The notes below the pieces were generated by a model, which was not told where the DNA came from, ran no database searches, and saw only the letters and a list, made by a program, of their open reading frames with translations. Below, one piece after another: positions 49,087 to 59,556 of a stretch of 64,000 nt of DNA. Origin of the DNA: Clytia hemisphaerica (lineage: Eukaryota; Cnidaria; Hydrozoa; Leptothecata; Clytiidae); contig CACVBU010000939.1 in NCBI GenBank assembly GCA_902728285.1, positions 868,001 through 932,000 of the forward strand. Direction: 5' to 3'. Each line of letters begins with the position of its first letter. The stretch's first letter is position 1. Made by a program: the position numbers and the translations under genes.

Positions 49087-49170
49087 GTAAGAGAAAAGAG
49101 TAATCGCGTTCGATTACTTAGACGGGGGTAATTTACATATTTTAATCTCTTTCTTTCAATCTTTTTTTAG
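49087..49170 (+). other. Possible 5' UTR intron of nanos
   Basis: AAAAA/GTAAGAG at 49087 is a good donor, and TCTTTCAATCTTTTTTTAG ending at 49170 is a very strong pyrimidine-rich acceptor. The implied intron is 84 bp and lies 236 bp upstream of the nanos ATG. The same acceptor could instead be a trans-splice site. Needs transcript support. Confidence 0.35.
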
Positions 49171-49226
49171 TGTAAACAAACCCCCGTGCAACAGATGTTA
49201 GTTACAATGGAACGTAAATTTGCAAG

Positions 49227-49237
49227 TATATAAAAAG
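49227..49237 (+). promoter_or_regulatory. TATA-like element upstream of nanos
   Basis: TATATAAAAAG fits the TATA-box consensus and would place a start site near 49257, giving a ~150 nt leader. It conflicts with the 5' UTR intron model unless two promoters are used. A short upstream ORF (ATG at 49207, eight codons) overlaps the TATA. Confidence 0.35.
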
Positions 49238-49406
49238 AAGAATAACAGCGATTCTCGAAAGTTTGTGAAAGTTGCTTTTGAAAGAAACTTGTGTCGTGTG
49301 TATCAGAAGACAACGTGCTCTAAAAAGGAAGGGAACAAGAAAAAGTATTTTTGCAGAACTTTTTGGAGAAACTTTGGAATAAATTCGTGCAATCTTTTTT
49401 GTAAAA

Positions 49407-50324
49407 ATGTCGCTGATGAGTGAAGTTATGTTACAAAATTATATGGCAGACGGTTGGTCTAGTGATGGGAGAAGTTCGAGCTGTAGCAGCAGCCAGTCCA
49501 GTGAAAGTGGAAGCAGCCTTGGAAATTTCAGTACAGGTTTTTCTTCCTTTAATGACTATTTTGGACTCTCAAATTTATTGAGTAATGTGAAAATCTCCGA
49601 CGACAATCCTTTACTTCAATCAACTCAGAAAAATCTGTCACTTTTGCAACGTGCTCGACGACAAAGTTGGGCGTCCGATGGCAGTGACAATGCAGCTGTA
49701 CTCTCGCCTACCATCGAATCTCAACACTCTTACGACCGATTCGATATGAACAACAACGACTCTAAATTTCCGTCACGCCTTCCACACTCAGTTCGTGACC
49801 ACAATCTTATCAATTCAGCTTATCCACCGCAAAACGATTCAAGAGCTGACAAATTGGGTAAGCAACCTTTGATTATGCCCCCTTCTCCTCCAGCTACCAA
49901 TCAGCCTATCAGTATGCCCCTCCCGCCGCCATCTCAACCACAAAACCGTGGGGCCTCTACTAACAGCAACAGTAATAACAACAACAACAACGGGGTTCAA
50001 GTTTGTGTTTTCTGTCGAAACAACGGAGAGAGTGAGAGTGTTTATACCAGTCACGTATTGAAAGACACTGACGGTCGGACTTCTTGCCCGATCTTACGTG
50101 CTTACACTTGCCCGATTTGCAAAGCTAACGGTGATAACTCTCACACTATCAAATACTGCCCAATGAATCAAAATGCTCGTATGATGGGTCAAAATGGAAA
50201 TAACCAAGGAAATGCTGGCCTCTTCCCAAGACCACCCTTCCGCGCCCCATTTCCACCACCACCTAACATGCCTGCTGGATTAACTCAACCAAACTTCCAA
50301 AGAAACAAAAATTCATTCCGTTAA
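49407..50324 (+). CDS. nanos: Nanos RNA-binding protein, complete and intronless
   Basis: Nanos is a cytoplasmic translational repressor that acts with Pumilio and recruits CCR4-NOT deadenylase to target mRNAs, classically in germ cells. The 305-residue frame has the diagnostic double CCHC finger: C200, C203, H216, C227, then C235, C238, H246, C251, with the family spacings 2-12-10 and 2-7-4. Residues 45-58 ([14 protein letters not shown]) resemble the vertebrate NOT1-interacting motif. Other regions: Ser-rich 22-47, Asn tract 186-195, Pro-rich 157-178 and C-terminal 274-290. The ATG has A at -3 and an in-frame TAA lies at 49380-49382, so the start is secure. No intron interrupts the frame. 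Confidence 0.97.
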   Translation: MSLMSEVMLQNYMADGWSSDGRSSSCSSSQSSESGSSLGNFSTGFSSFNDYFGLSNLLSNVKISDDNPLLQSTQKNLSLLQRARRQSWASDGSDNAAVLSPTIESQHSYDRFDMNNNDSKFPSRLPHSVRDHNLINSAYPPQNDSRADKLGKQPLIMPPSPPATNQPISMPLPPPSQPQNRGASTNSNSNNNNNNGVQVCVFCRNNGESESVYTSHVLKDTDGRTSCPILRAYTCPICKANGDNSHTIKYCPMNQNARMMGQNGNNQGNAGLFPRPPFRAPFPPPPNMPAGLTQPNFQRNKNSFR

Positions 50325-51654
50325 CGTTTTGTATTTCTGGTTGGAAATTGTTGTTGGTTTTTAAGTTGCATTTTATTATGGAGTGAGTATTTTTTTATCA
50401 TTTTTGAAAATCTTTGGTCGATTTCAATCGCGTTTATATTTGACTATGAGTGAGAAGCCTGCGAAAGTCGGAATTAGTATTTACTTGACTAGAGTTAATT
50501 TAACTTTTTTAAGAAAAATGTAATATGAACGTAGGGGCTTTGAATGTCTTCGTCTCTGTTTACTTTATAAGTTGTATGAGATTGCTAAGTAAATGCGAAA
50601 CGGGGGAAAGTCTTTTCTAAGGCTTGTTTATGACCTCTTTTCAATTGAATTCTCGACAAACCCAGCTTCCATTCAGTACCTCTTTGTCGGTTTCTTTTCA
50701 AAAAGTATATTTCTTAAGACATTGATTTTTTTATGTATGTATTTTGATAATATTTGCATTAGACACGTAGATGTTTAAAAGCTTTTTCTGAATTTTTTTT
50801 TGGTTTTATTATAAAGAGAAAGAAAAAGGGCAGTAGAAGACAAAGTAGATTATATTCTACCTTTCTTTTCAGTACCTCGTAGATTTTTTCATCATAATGT
50901 AATTAATATTTGTTCCATAACATATTTATTTTTATTCGTTTTATTCAAATTTATTAGCATTTCACAGTGAAGTAGTTTTTTTGTTATTGAAAAATTTTTG
51001 TCTTGATCTTTAGATTATTTTGTCATTTTAAGCAATTACAAATTTTTTGGACAGCATTGAAAAAGTTTTATTGCATTTTGTCTGAGGAATAGGAGCACAT
51101 TTTTTTGCTAATTCTTTTCAGTCGAAATTTGATTAAGATTTCCTTTGAAATGTGCCGACATGTTTACTACTTTCTTCTGATTCGATTTTGTTCATATTAG
51201 CGGATTACTTACGACAAATTTTTGTCTTTAGAAAATATAATTGCTGCATTTAGGAAGTCGATACATTTGGGAAATCAGTGCTATAATTTTTTCCAAGTGG
51301 TGTTTTTTTATATTACGATGAAAGAATGGCGAAAAATCCATTCGAAACGTGTTAAAAGTTTTCCTCTATATCTTTGATCCAAATATTTTCGCAAATGGGA
51401 TAATTTGTAATGAATTCAAGAAATTTATTTTTAAAAATTTTACTCATTTTTAATATTTTGTTTGATATTTTGTTCCCTTATAGTAATGTAGCATTTTTGG
51501 CATTGTTACTGATATGAAAGTTTTGAATTTGATTTTTAATATTATTCCATGTAAAACAAAAACTTTGACAGCATTTAGCAGGAGAGCCTTTGAAATTGCC
51601 CTTTTCGTTAGCCCCTAAAAAACCCTTGCCCTCCCTGCACCGTCAAGGTTTTCA

Positions 51655-51662
51655 TGTACATA
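51655..51662 (+). promoter_or_regulatory. Pumilio-binding element TGTACATA
   Basis: A perfect match to the Pumilio consensus UGUANAUA, 14 bases before the AATAAA, in the putative nanos 3' UTR. It could allow Pumilio-dependent control of nanos itself. One such 8-mer per tens of kb is expected by chance in AT-rich DNA, so this is suggestive only. Confidence 0.4.
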
Positions 51663-51675
51663 CGTATTTTAAAGA

Positions 51676-51681
51676 AATAAA
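51676..51681 (+). terminator. Polyadenylation signal AATAAA, probable nanos 3' end
   Basis: First canonical hexamer downstream of the nanos stop on the plus strand. Confidence 0.45.
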
Positions 51682-51976
51682 AAGGCACTCTTAGAAATTT
51701 TTATTAATTATTATCAAACAATTGAAAAGGTATTGAAAGTAAATTTTGGTATTATGCAATATACATTTTAATTTTGTTTTATATTCTGAAGTAAAGAAAA
51801 ACATAACCATTTTGGAAATTTTGAAATTATTATACTTATAAATACTTTATTTAGATATTATATATTTTTTCTCAAAACTAGGAAATTGGAAAACTCTTAA
51901 GTTTTATTAGGAAATCTACATTCCGTGTGGACTGAACAAACTCAAATCTCCCTTCCCTAGAACCATCCCTCTACCC

Positions 51977-52041
51977 TCAGAATTTGTCCCCACCCTTTTA
52001 GAATTTGTCCCCACCCTTTCAGAATTTGTCCCCACCCTTTT
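51977..52041. repeat. 21-bp tandem repeat, three copies
   Basis: AGAATTTGTCCCCACCCTTT is repeated three times in a row with a varying last base. A C-rich island in AT-rich DNA just beyond the nanos transcription unit. Confidence 0.9.
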
Positions 52042-53400
52042 CGTTGAACGTTCCCATTCAGAGTTCAATTACATAATTTCTATTCTGTTCAGGATTTTTC
52101 ATCAGTTCTTTTCTTTCCTATTTTTCAAGCATTATTTTATGGGTATGATTTCTTAGGTTACTTTGATTTCTCAATCATTATAGTTTTGTAATGCCGAATT
52201 TTGAAGCTTTTTTTGTTTGCACAATTTTCTTTATTTTGTAAAAAATTATTTTGGATTTCTTATGATACTTTACTTTAAATAAATAAAAATAATAGATAAT
52301 TAAAAAATACCGCCCCTTGTCGGCTTTCTTTGTCTGGATTATTTTAGGCTTTCGAATTTCTCTGACATTCGAAAAGTTGCATGTTGTGACGTCAATTTCA
52401 TTGCGCAGACAAGTCGCGTTACTTTCGTCATAAAAAAAAAACATTCGATTTGTTTGCTACCTTCGATTTCGGCAATTAAATGTAATAAAGAAATAATTAG
52501 CTTTATATCCATTGTTCTTTTCTGTCTAGTCTACAATTACCACATGGACTAGATATTTTAATGAAGACGATAGAACAACTTGAGGTTGGCGTTTGTACAA
52601 ATTTTCTAAACATTTCTTTCTTTCTTGTAAGGAGAAAATACACAGAATCATAAGGCCTAAGATAAAAAGATGTACAATATTTATTTCAGTAAGTGGTAAT
52701 CTTTCACATACATGTTCTTTTTATAAGCATATGAAGGCTCAGCTTTGTAGAATTCCTAAGCATAAGCATATGTGTCAGCTTGAAATATTTTTCAAGTTGT
52801 CATTTTTTATCAGTTTAAAATGGTTTGGTCGAGGTCAAGTAAAAAAAAGAAAGGAATATTTCGACTATTAATTAAAGCTAAGTTAAGGGCTGTATCGACA
52901 ACGCCTTAGAATATTTAGCCAAATTTGACAATTGTAGATTCGTAGATTCGGGGGATAATCAATCATAAGGGTGTATTTTCTTGAAAAAGAATTTTTCCCA
53001 AGAAATTCGTTTATCTTACTTTTTACACTCTTGCAGTTCTCTTTTGGAATCCTGAAACGGGCTGAGAAACCCAAGTCACAAGAAAATACTATATATAACA
53101 GTGTTGAATGCTCTTCCATCACCCAAATGCTCAAGAATATATGCGAAGGACCTAGCTTTGACCACTGATACAAATTTTTATTTAGTATTTTCTTTTGAAA
53201 CTATTGAAAGACGTTTTTTCTTATTATACTTTGCTTACCCACCCGGATGTAAACTCTAGCTATAAAATTGAATACTGAGCTAGGATTATCCTGCACCCAG
53301 ATGCCGAAGGTCTAATTTACGGAATTTGACTTGACTGCGATAAGGATTTTGCAGTGGGAGACCTGGTAACCCAGCCCTCGTTTTTTGGGATTGAACTTCC
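52042..53400. other. No supported gene
   Basis: Several open frames of 60-96 codons on both strands (for example 52593-52871 and 52883-53173), none with splice context or recognisable motifs. Near 52697-52745 (TGTTCTTTTTATAAGCATAT) there is a piece resembling a TA-flanked MITE end. Confidence 0.35.
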
Positions 53401-53525
53401 AATGTTTTTTGACTTCCGTTGTTTTCACACAAACGCCGGATTGAAACTAAAATCGCTATCGCTAGATTTCAAAAGAAACTTTTTTCACTAGTATGAGCAG
53501 AAACCTAGGAAATAAGTGGCTTCAC
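53401..53525. repeat. Fragment of the 41205-41489 element family
   Basis: ACAAACGCCGGATTGAAACT, then ATCGCTATCGCTAGATTTC and GGAAATAAGTGGCTT, correspond in order to the interior of 41205-41489. Confidence 0.6.
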
Positions 53526-53659
53526 TTTTTCTTTAATTTTGAAAATCAGCAATCGGCTCCCGAAATTTCCGACTTTTGGTCTTCAACTTGTGTGCTTGTG
53601 CGGGCAAGGATTTTCAAAATAGATCTATTTTTTAAACCCTTGGTTGGGGGCAGTGGGTT

Positions 53660-54083
53660 TTTAGACGTACAAAACTTTCGCACGGAGCAGAAACTTTCGC
53701 GATTTTCGCGACTTTGGGCCCTTTTCGCGAAAGTAAATGTCTTTAAAAATTCTTAGAAAGGCCATTCGTGAAAGTTTATGCTCGCGAAAAATTCTTGACA
53801 AAATAGAAAATCTATAAAAGTTCCAACTTTGAATGAAAGATAACTTTTATGGCACTTTTTAGCACGCTAAAAGACTAATAAGTCAAAGGACAAATGTTTC
53901 AAGCCAATCATCCAAGTAAGAAGTATTTGTCCCTCTAAGCCATTTCTTCATGTGAAAATTCTCAATTTTACGTCTTATTTCGCGAAAACTTTATGCTTGT
54001 GAAAAATCTTTTCTGCTAAATTCGCAAAAGTAAATGTCGTGAATTTCGCGATTTTTCGTTCTCGCGAAAGTTTGTACGCCTAA
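53660..54083. mobile_element. Imperfect TIR element rich in TTTCGCG
   Basis: TTTAGACGTACAAAACTTTC at the left and GCGAAAGTTTGTACGCCTAA at the right are inverted with small differences. Multiple TTTCGCGA and CGCGAAA motifs lie inside both ends. Target duplication unresolved. Confidence 0.65.
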
Positions 54084-54544
54084 AGTACTAGACTAGCAAA
54101 CTAGTCTGTTAATTAATCATGTCAGAGGGCGGGAACATAAAGGCGGCGTGTGTTTGCTAGAATAGGAGCTGCGTAGGAGAGCGAGCAAAAGTTGGGGAGA
54201 GGTAATCTGACACCCCATGTAGAAATTTTCTTCCGACACGCTAAAGCTCTGAAGGTCGGGAAAATTTTCAATATTGGACCGCTCCTTTAGAGCTTTAGCG
54301 TGGGCGGCCGCCAACACGCCATCGGAATATCAGATAAGGGGAGAGGCTGCTGATCAGCCCTTTCCGCCGACAAAAGTTCTTTCTACGCTTACCTAACTCC
54401 TACGCTCACTTTTCCCGCGTGATGCCGTTCTAGCCCGACTGGCGTGCCAGTCTACTAAAGTACAATCATGGTCGTAATATTTTAGAAAAAAGGGAAATTC
54501 CCACGAAATCTTATAGCCACGATTGATTTGGAAGCGCTCTAACT

Positions 54545-55551
54545 CGAGGGGTAAATCACTTCGAAAAAAGCGTACGAAATGATTTTTGATTTTTGATTTT
54601 TTTGTGATTTTTTGATTTTTTCTGTGATTTTTTGATTTTTTTGTGATTTTTTTGTGATTTTTTGATTTTTTGTGATTTTTTTGATTTTTTTTTTTTGTGA
54701 TTTTTTGATTTTTTGATTTTTCTGTTTTGTTTTTTTTTGTGATTTTTTGATTTTTCTGTGATTTTTTTTTTGTTTTGATTTTTTTTGTGATTTTTTTTTT
54801 TTTTGATTTTTGATTTTTTTGTGATTTCTTTTTGATTTTTTGATTTTTTTCTGTGATTTTTTTTGTGATTTCTTTTGATTTTTTTTATTTTTTTTTCTGT
54901 GATTTTTGTGATTTTTTGTGATTTTTTTGTGATTTTTTTGATTTTTTTTGTGATTTTTTGTGATTTTTTGTGATTTTTTGTGATTTTTGATTTTTTTTTT
55001 TTTGTGATTTTTTGATTTTTTGTGATTTTTTTTTTTTTGATTTTTTTTTTTTTTTTTTGATTTTTTTTGTGATTTTTGATTTTTTTTTTTTTGTGATTTT
55101 TTTGTGATTTTGTGATTTTTTGTGTTTTTTTTTGATTTTTTTGTGATTTTTTGATTTTTTATTTTTGTGATTTTTTGTGATTTTTTGATTTTTTTGTAAT
55201 TTTTTTATTTTTCTGTGATTTCTTTTTGATTTTTTGATTTTTTTCTGTGATTTTTTTGTGATTTCTTTTAGATTTTTTGATTTTTTTTTGTGATTTTTTT
55301 GTGATTTTTTGATTTTTCTGTGATTTTTTTGTGATTTTTTGATTTTTCTGTGATTTTTTTGTGATTTTTTGATTTTTTTGTGATTTTTTGTTGTTTTTTA
55401 ATTTTTTATGATTTTTTTTTTTTTGATTTTTTTGTGATTTTTTGATTTTTTTGTGATTTTGTGATTTTTTTGTGATTTTTTTGTGATTTTTGATTTTTTT
55501 TGTGATTTTTCTAAGAAGTGTACGAGATTTTTTCGAGTAATTTACCCCTCG
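54545..55551. mobile_element. TIR element whose interior is a T-rich array
   Basis: CGAGGGGTAAATCACTTCGA at the left is inverted at the right (TCGAGTAATTTACCCCTCG) with small differences, and both ends contain GTACGA beside the array. CTCTAACT lies directly outside both ends (54537-54544 and 55552-55559), an 8-bp duplication. All between is a simple repeat of GATTTTTTTGT-like units. Confidence 0.85.
54574..55508 (+). repeat. GATTTTTTTGT simple-sequence array
   Basis: About 930 bp of GATTTTT and GTGATTTTTT units with variable T-run length. The plus strand is almost free of C, and A occurs singly inside GAT. Extreme strand asymmetry; the run lengths are likely to be unstable. Confidence 0.95.
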
Positions 55552-55559
55552 CTCTAACT

Positions 55560-56027
55560 TAGGTTGGAAGGGTAGAGTTTTAACATGAAACTTAAGACTT
55601 AGGACCTTAGAATCTGAGGATACAAAAGTTCAAAAATGGTCCAATACTCGGTCCAATAAGGCTCATAATATAGCCTGGAAGTCTATAAAGCTGAGCTAAA
55701 ATGAAATATCCAATCAAATTTTAGAGATGGCCCAAAATCGTCTTTCTCGCCCTAACTCCAAATTTCGAGGAAATAAGCTTAATTGTTAAAGTGATTGTGT
55801 AGTATCATCAATTGACGGTGTAAAAAGAAGAAACTTAAAAAAAACGGGTGCATGCACTTGCTTTTATTGCCCCGCAGGGGCTTTTGTTGCTTCACGTAGC
55901 GGACTCACTCGCCAGAAAAATATTCATGTTCATGTTGTTTCTTCCGATTCTGAGCGGGCCGCCGCGATTAAAAAATGTTCGCGCGCACCTAATATTATAT
56001 CTCTTTTGTTGCTACTTCAAATCAATA
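55560..56027. other. No supported gene
   Basis: No recognised repeat. A GC-rich stretch at 55869-55990 gives short open frames only. Confidence 0.35.
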
Positions 56028-56172
56028 GTGAGGTTAAGTAAATCGGTAAAATCACGACGACGAACGAAAATTTAACAGGCTATTGAGTTTCAACCAATCA
56101 GATTTCGTATTTCCACTAGCCTATTACATTTTTCGTCCGTCGTCGTGATTATCGCGGTATACTTAACCTCAC
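56028..56172. mobile_element. Foldback MITE GTGAGGTTAAGTA
   Basis: GTGAGGTTAAGTA with ATCACGACGACG is inverted at the right end (CGTCGTCGTGAT, TACTTAACCTCAC), with TA on each side. The arms are about 50 bp with scattered mismatches in a 145-bp unit. Confidence 0.8.
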
Positions 56173-57219
56173 TAATAACTCTTGATTGAAGGCCATATAC
56201 CTTTCGCGTTTCGGTAATTAGTTCTTACAAAGTAAACAATGGATGGCGAAAAAGATGAGCATCTTTATTTTTATTATAAGCATTTTTTTATAAGAATCAA
56301 ATCAATAACTCTTTCACTCATTACATCATCCATATTACAAAATCATATTATAAGGGGGTTTAGGTTTATCTAAACATGGAGGTATAAAGAAACAGGAGAA
56401 GTATGCTATTGTAACCATGCTCGCCCTACGATTAAAAAAATTAAGAGGTATGCATGCTCATAATCTCATATATCGTGCATTTTTAATGAGCTCTTTTGTT
56501 GATAGGTGAAATCTTATTGGCTAACTTAAATGTTGGAAATAAGATGAGACGAGATTCATTGTTTCTGACATTGGTGTAAGAAAATAATTGGATTAAAAAA
56601 AGGCCTGTAAACTTTGCAATCCTTCATCAAATGACAAGATTTTTCGATCAATGTTTTCTTTAAGGTGAACTCTATTGCTTGATACTTTCCTCCAAAATTC
56701 TCCAGCGACTTTTTGTCTACAATAAATTGGGTCTGAAATTGTTTGTGCTTATAAAGAACTTTTTATTTTCTGGCTGGAGAAAATATCTTTTCAAAAAAAA
56801 TTTAATGGATGACAAAATTGAACGCAAAATTATTTCGTGGAGCTAAATTTTATTTTATTCTCGTATATTAGAAGACTAGAAATCCTCGATGCTGATAGTA
56901 AGAATATTCAGAGCAAACTTGAGTTCTACTAAAAAGTCGTATTTCATCGGGCGAGCCTAGAATTTCTTTTGATTTATTACATAAAAGAAATCAAAAGACT
57001 TTAACGACCAATTACCGACAAAATCATCTCCTGTCTTTCTTTATACCTCTATGATCTAAAGAATCCTGCATTACTAAAAATAGACAAAAAGAACGACAAA
57101 TTTCATAAAAAACCACATATTCGCCGTCCACTTTAGCGATTCATTCCCCTTGCTTTATAACGGGAATTAACTACATGTGGTCTAAAAGAACGACAAATTA
57201 CGCATGCGTGTTACAATGC
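56173..57219. other. No supported gene
   Basis: AT-rich unique DNA. Nothing recognised. Confidence 0.35.
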
Positions 57220-57458
57220 AGGATCCTTTAGGATGAAAGGGTCCCAAAATCACGAAAATCAAAAATTTCCCTCTCAAAGGGTCATGATTTCCAAAAATTG
57301 GTGAAAATCAAACCAAGATTTGGAAAAAATGGACCAAAATTTAGGAAAAAGTCTCTCAAAGGGTCCCAAAATCACCAAAATTTTGTCTCTCAAAGGGTCG
57401 GTTTTCGATTTTCGGCTCGGACATACCCGTCACCTCGCAAACCTAGTACCCCCCCGGG
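57220..57458. mobile_element. Poly-G-ended family, left-truncated copy
   Basis: Repeated CTCTCAAAGGGTC blocks and a right end CGGACATACCCGTCACCTCG, AACCTAGTACCCCCCC match the family. No G-run left end is seen. Confidence 0.6.
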
Positions 57459-57767
57459 ATGGAATGGTGTCCCGCCTCGTGTCCCGCAACCTCGTTCCCT
57501 GCGTATTATCAGCTTTTTTATACTTACTGATAGCGCTAGATAATACCCTGGCATTGGCTGGTTTCTCTGGCGTCCATCAGTAGTATAAATAAAGCCTGGG
57601 ATACACGGGCACGAGGTTGGGTGTCCCGAAAACCTTGAAATCCATCACATGGATGGATGAAAATTCAAAGGTTCCTCGGAACTATCTTTTAAAAAATAAA
57701 TTCTTTATTAGAAATGAGGATAACGAATCAGTACACATATACAGGGAAAGAAATATCGAGAATTATA

Positions 57768-58086
57768 CTCGGGGGGGGGGGGGTATTAGGGTTGCGAGCT
57801 GACGGGGAGAGGGGTGCCGCCCGACTTTCGAACTTTGGACCCTTACCGGGACTAAAAAGAAGAAAACAAAGGAAAATTTTCCGACCCTTAGCGGGACTAA
57901 TTTGACCAATTTTGACCAAATTTCGATCTTTCAGGGGGTAAAAAGTTGAAATTTTTCCGACCCTTACTGGGGCTGAAATTTGATTTTCTGATTTTTCCGA
58001 CCCTTAGCGGGACTTTGGAAAAAGGTACCCTTAAGGGCGGCACATACCGTACCCTCCATTTTGCCTAAGTACCCCCCCCCCCCGGG
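57768..58086. mobile_element. Poly-G-ended MITE with 8-bp TSD
   Basis: GAATTATA lies on both sides (57760-57767 and 58087-58094). The interior has GGTATTAGGGTTGCGAGCTG, CCGACCCTTAGCGGGACT repeats, and CGGCACATACCGTACCC near the right end. Confidence 0.82.
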
Positions 58087-58189
58087 GAATTATAATATAC
58101 AGATTTTATATATACACGATACGATGGACACGTAAACTTTTATTTCTCCCGTATTATCCTCAAGTTGAACCCGACTAAACAAATCCAAG

Positions 58190-58276
58190 ATGGCGGAAGC
58201 AGCACAAGCTCGTGTGCAACATGCAGTTGAAGAAATGTTGGAATCTCTTGAAAAAGAAAAGCTAAGACCGCTTCTT
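58190..58276 (+). CDS. FAM136A: FAM136A homologue, first coding exon only
   Basis: The 29-codon exon starts MAEAAQARVQHAVEEML and continues ESLEKEKLRPLL. Compared with my recollection of vertebrate FAM136A, about half the positions match without gaps, including the ARVQ/AVEEM and SLE-E blocks. It ends in phase 0 at a perfect donor (CTT then GTAAGT). FAM136A is a small (about 138 aa) mitochondrial protein whose Cys motifs lie in later exons. Those exons were not found in the remaining 5.7 kb; the intron may extend past the window. The start context CCAAGATGGCGG resembles a YY1-type initiator motif. Confidence 0.75.
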
Positions 58277-58424
58277 GTAAGTAATTTTTAGCTACCAAAA
58301 ATATTTTATAGCTTGATTAACGAAATCAAATGTATCAGTGATAAACTAGCCCTCAATTTTTATAGCAGAGCCAACAAAAAGCAGCCACAAAAGGTCATAT
58401 CCAGACGATCTCAGTCAACGGAAT

Positions 58425-58605
58425 CGACGCACGATCGAACCAGTCGAACCAAATCGAACGCAATGGACCGATTGAAATTCGATTGTCGAACGCAATCGAA
58501 TCTCAATCGAACGTCAAAATTCTGGGTAATATTCGATTCATGGTTCAATTGTTGTTCGACTGCATTCGATTGACGTTCTCGACTGCATTTTTGATTGCCG
58601 TTTGA
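58425..58605. repeat. AATCGAA-type palindromic repeat
   Basis: Many AATCGAACGCAATCGAA motifs, with the inverse (TTCGATTG) in the right half. Related sequence lies at 63651-63745 and, more loosely, at 20460-20700. Lies in the putative FAM136A intron. Confidence 0.7.
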
Positions 58606-59026
58606 TCGTCTTTCGCCTGCGTTTGATTGTTCTATGCTCTAAAGAAAGCCAATTTTCCATCGTAAATCAAAGAAGAGTGTTTGACGCCCTCTGATGTCCC
58701 GAAAACATACAATCTACCACTTTCGTATCGTCATACTTTCTTAACCGTATAGAAAGGATATGATTCCTCACGTGACCTAATTCAGCAATTTGTCCTTCCG
58801 CCCTCATGATAACACTTGCTTTTCTTATCCCGCCCTTACTCGCTTCGGGCCGAATCCTTAGGTCACAGTTCAAAAGCACAAAAAAGAAGCGCTTCAATGT
58901 TAGGGTGCGCACTCGTCATGATTTTTTGCGCGGAACGAGGAAGAATTTGCAAAAATGAACTTCAATGCATTAGCAGTTTGGCTCGAATCCTTCAGATCCT
59001 TGGTTAGAAAAAGCTATACCTGTTTA

Positions 59027-59553
59027 GGGGCCGTCGACAAACGACTTTCCTTTTTTTTAACGGCCTGAGGCCGTTAAGGTTCAGACCCCCTCCCCCCTAC
59101 GTCTTAGCGGCCAAAATAATTCTTCAAAAGTAAATACTTTCGCTGGTCCATGGCCGCCATGTTCTTTCGATGCGTAATCCTCAAAGTTCTTCTTTTCGCA
59201 CGGAATAAACATGTGGTTTTGAGCTGTGACCTTTCAATTTTGAAACTCCAAGCCCCGCAGCAAGTCAGGGCGGGATGGGTGGAGCAAGGAGTCAACTGAG
59301 GCGGAGGGAAAAATTGCCGACTTTCGTCACGTGACCAGTCATTTTTCTCGTCGAAGCATTAATTGGTGATCGGGAATAAGGTGAATGTCGTGTGGTAGCC
59401 TTTCTTCACATGTTTCTACTTTTTGGACTGATGAAATTTGTAAGTGAGACTTTCCCTTTTTTAAAACTTTTTTAACGGCATTGCAGTGACCCCCTCCCAC
59501 CCCTTACGGCCAGAAGCCGTTAAAAAAAAGGAAAATCGTTTGTCGACGGCCCC
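59027..59553. mobile_element. Harbinger-like TIR element, GGGGCCGTCGAC ends
   Basis: GGGGCCGTCGACAAACGACT and a further ~20 bp (TTCCTTTTTTTTAACGGC) are inverted at the right end. TTA lies outside both ends. Inner GGCCTGAGGCCGTTAA and GGCCAGAAGCCGTTAA blocks are also paired. TWA duplication suggests PIF/Harbinger. 527 bp, non-autonomous, within the putative FAM136A intron. Confidence 0.82.
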
Positions 59554-59556
59554 TTA

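Larger units (their letters stand above)
50325..51700 (+). other. Probable nanos 3' UTR
   Basis: About 1.35 kb of very T-rich DNA follows the stop without a canonical AATAAA until 51676. It contains TTTTAT (cytoplasmic polyadenylation-like) motifs, for example near 50370, and one perfect Pumilio site at 51655. The extent is inferred from the first AATAAA only. Confidence 0.5.

Noticed and set aside
49220-49423. 67-codon frame overlapping the nanos start
   Set aside because: It would begin at TTG and overlaps the well-supported nanos ATG in another frame; part of the leader at most.
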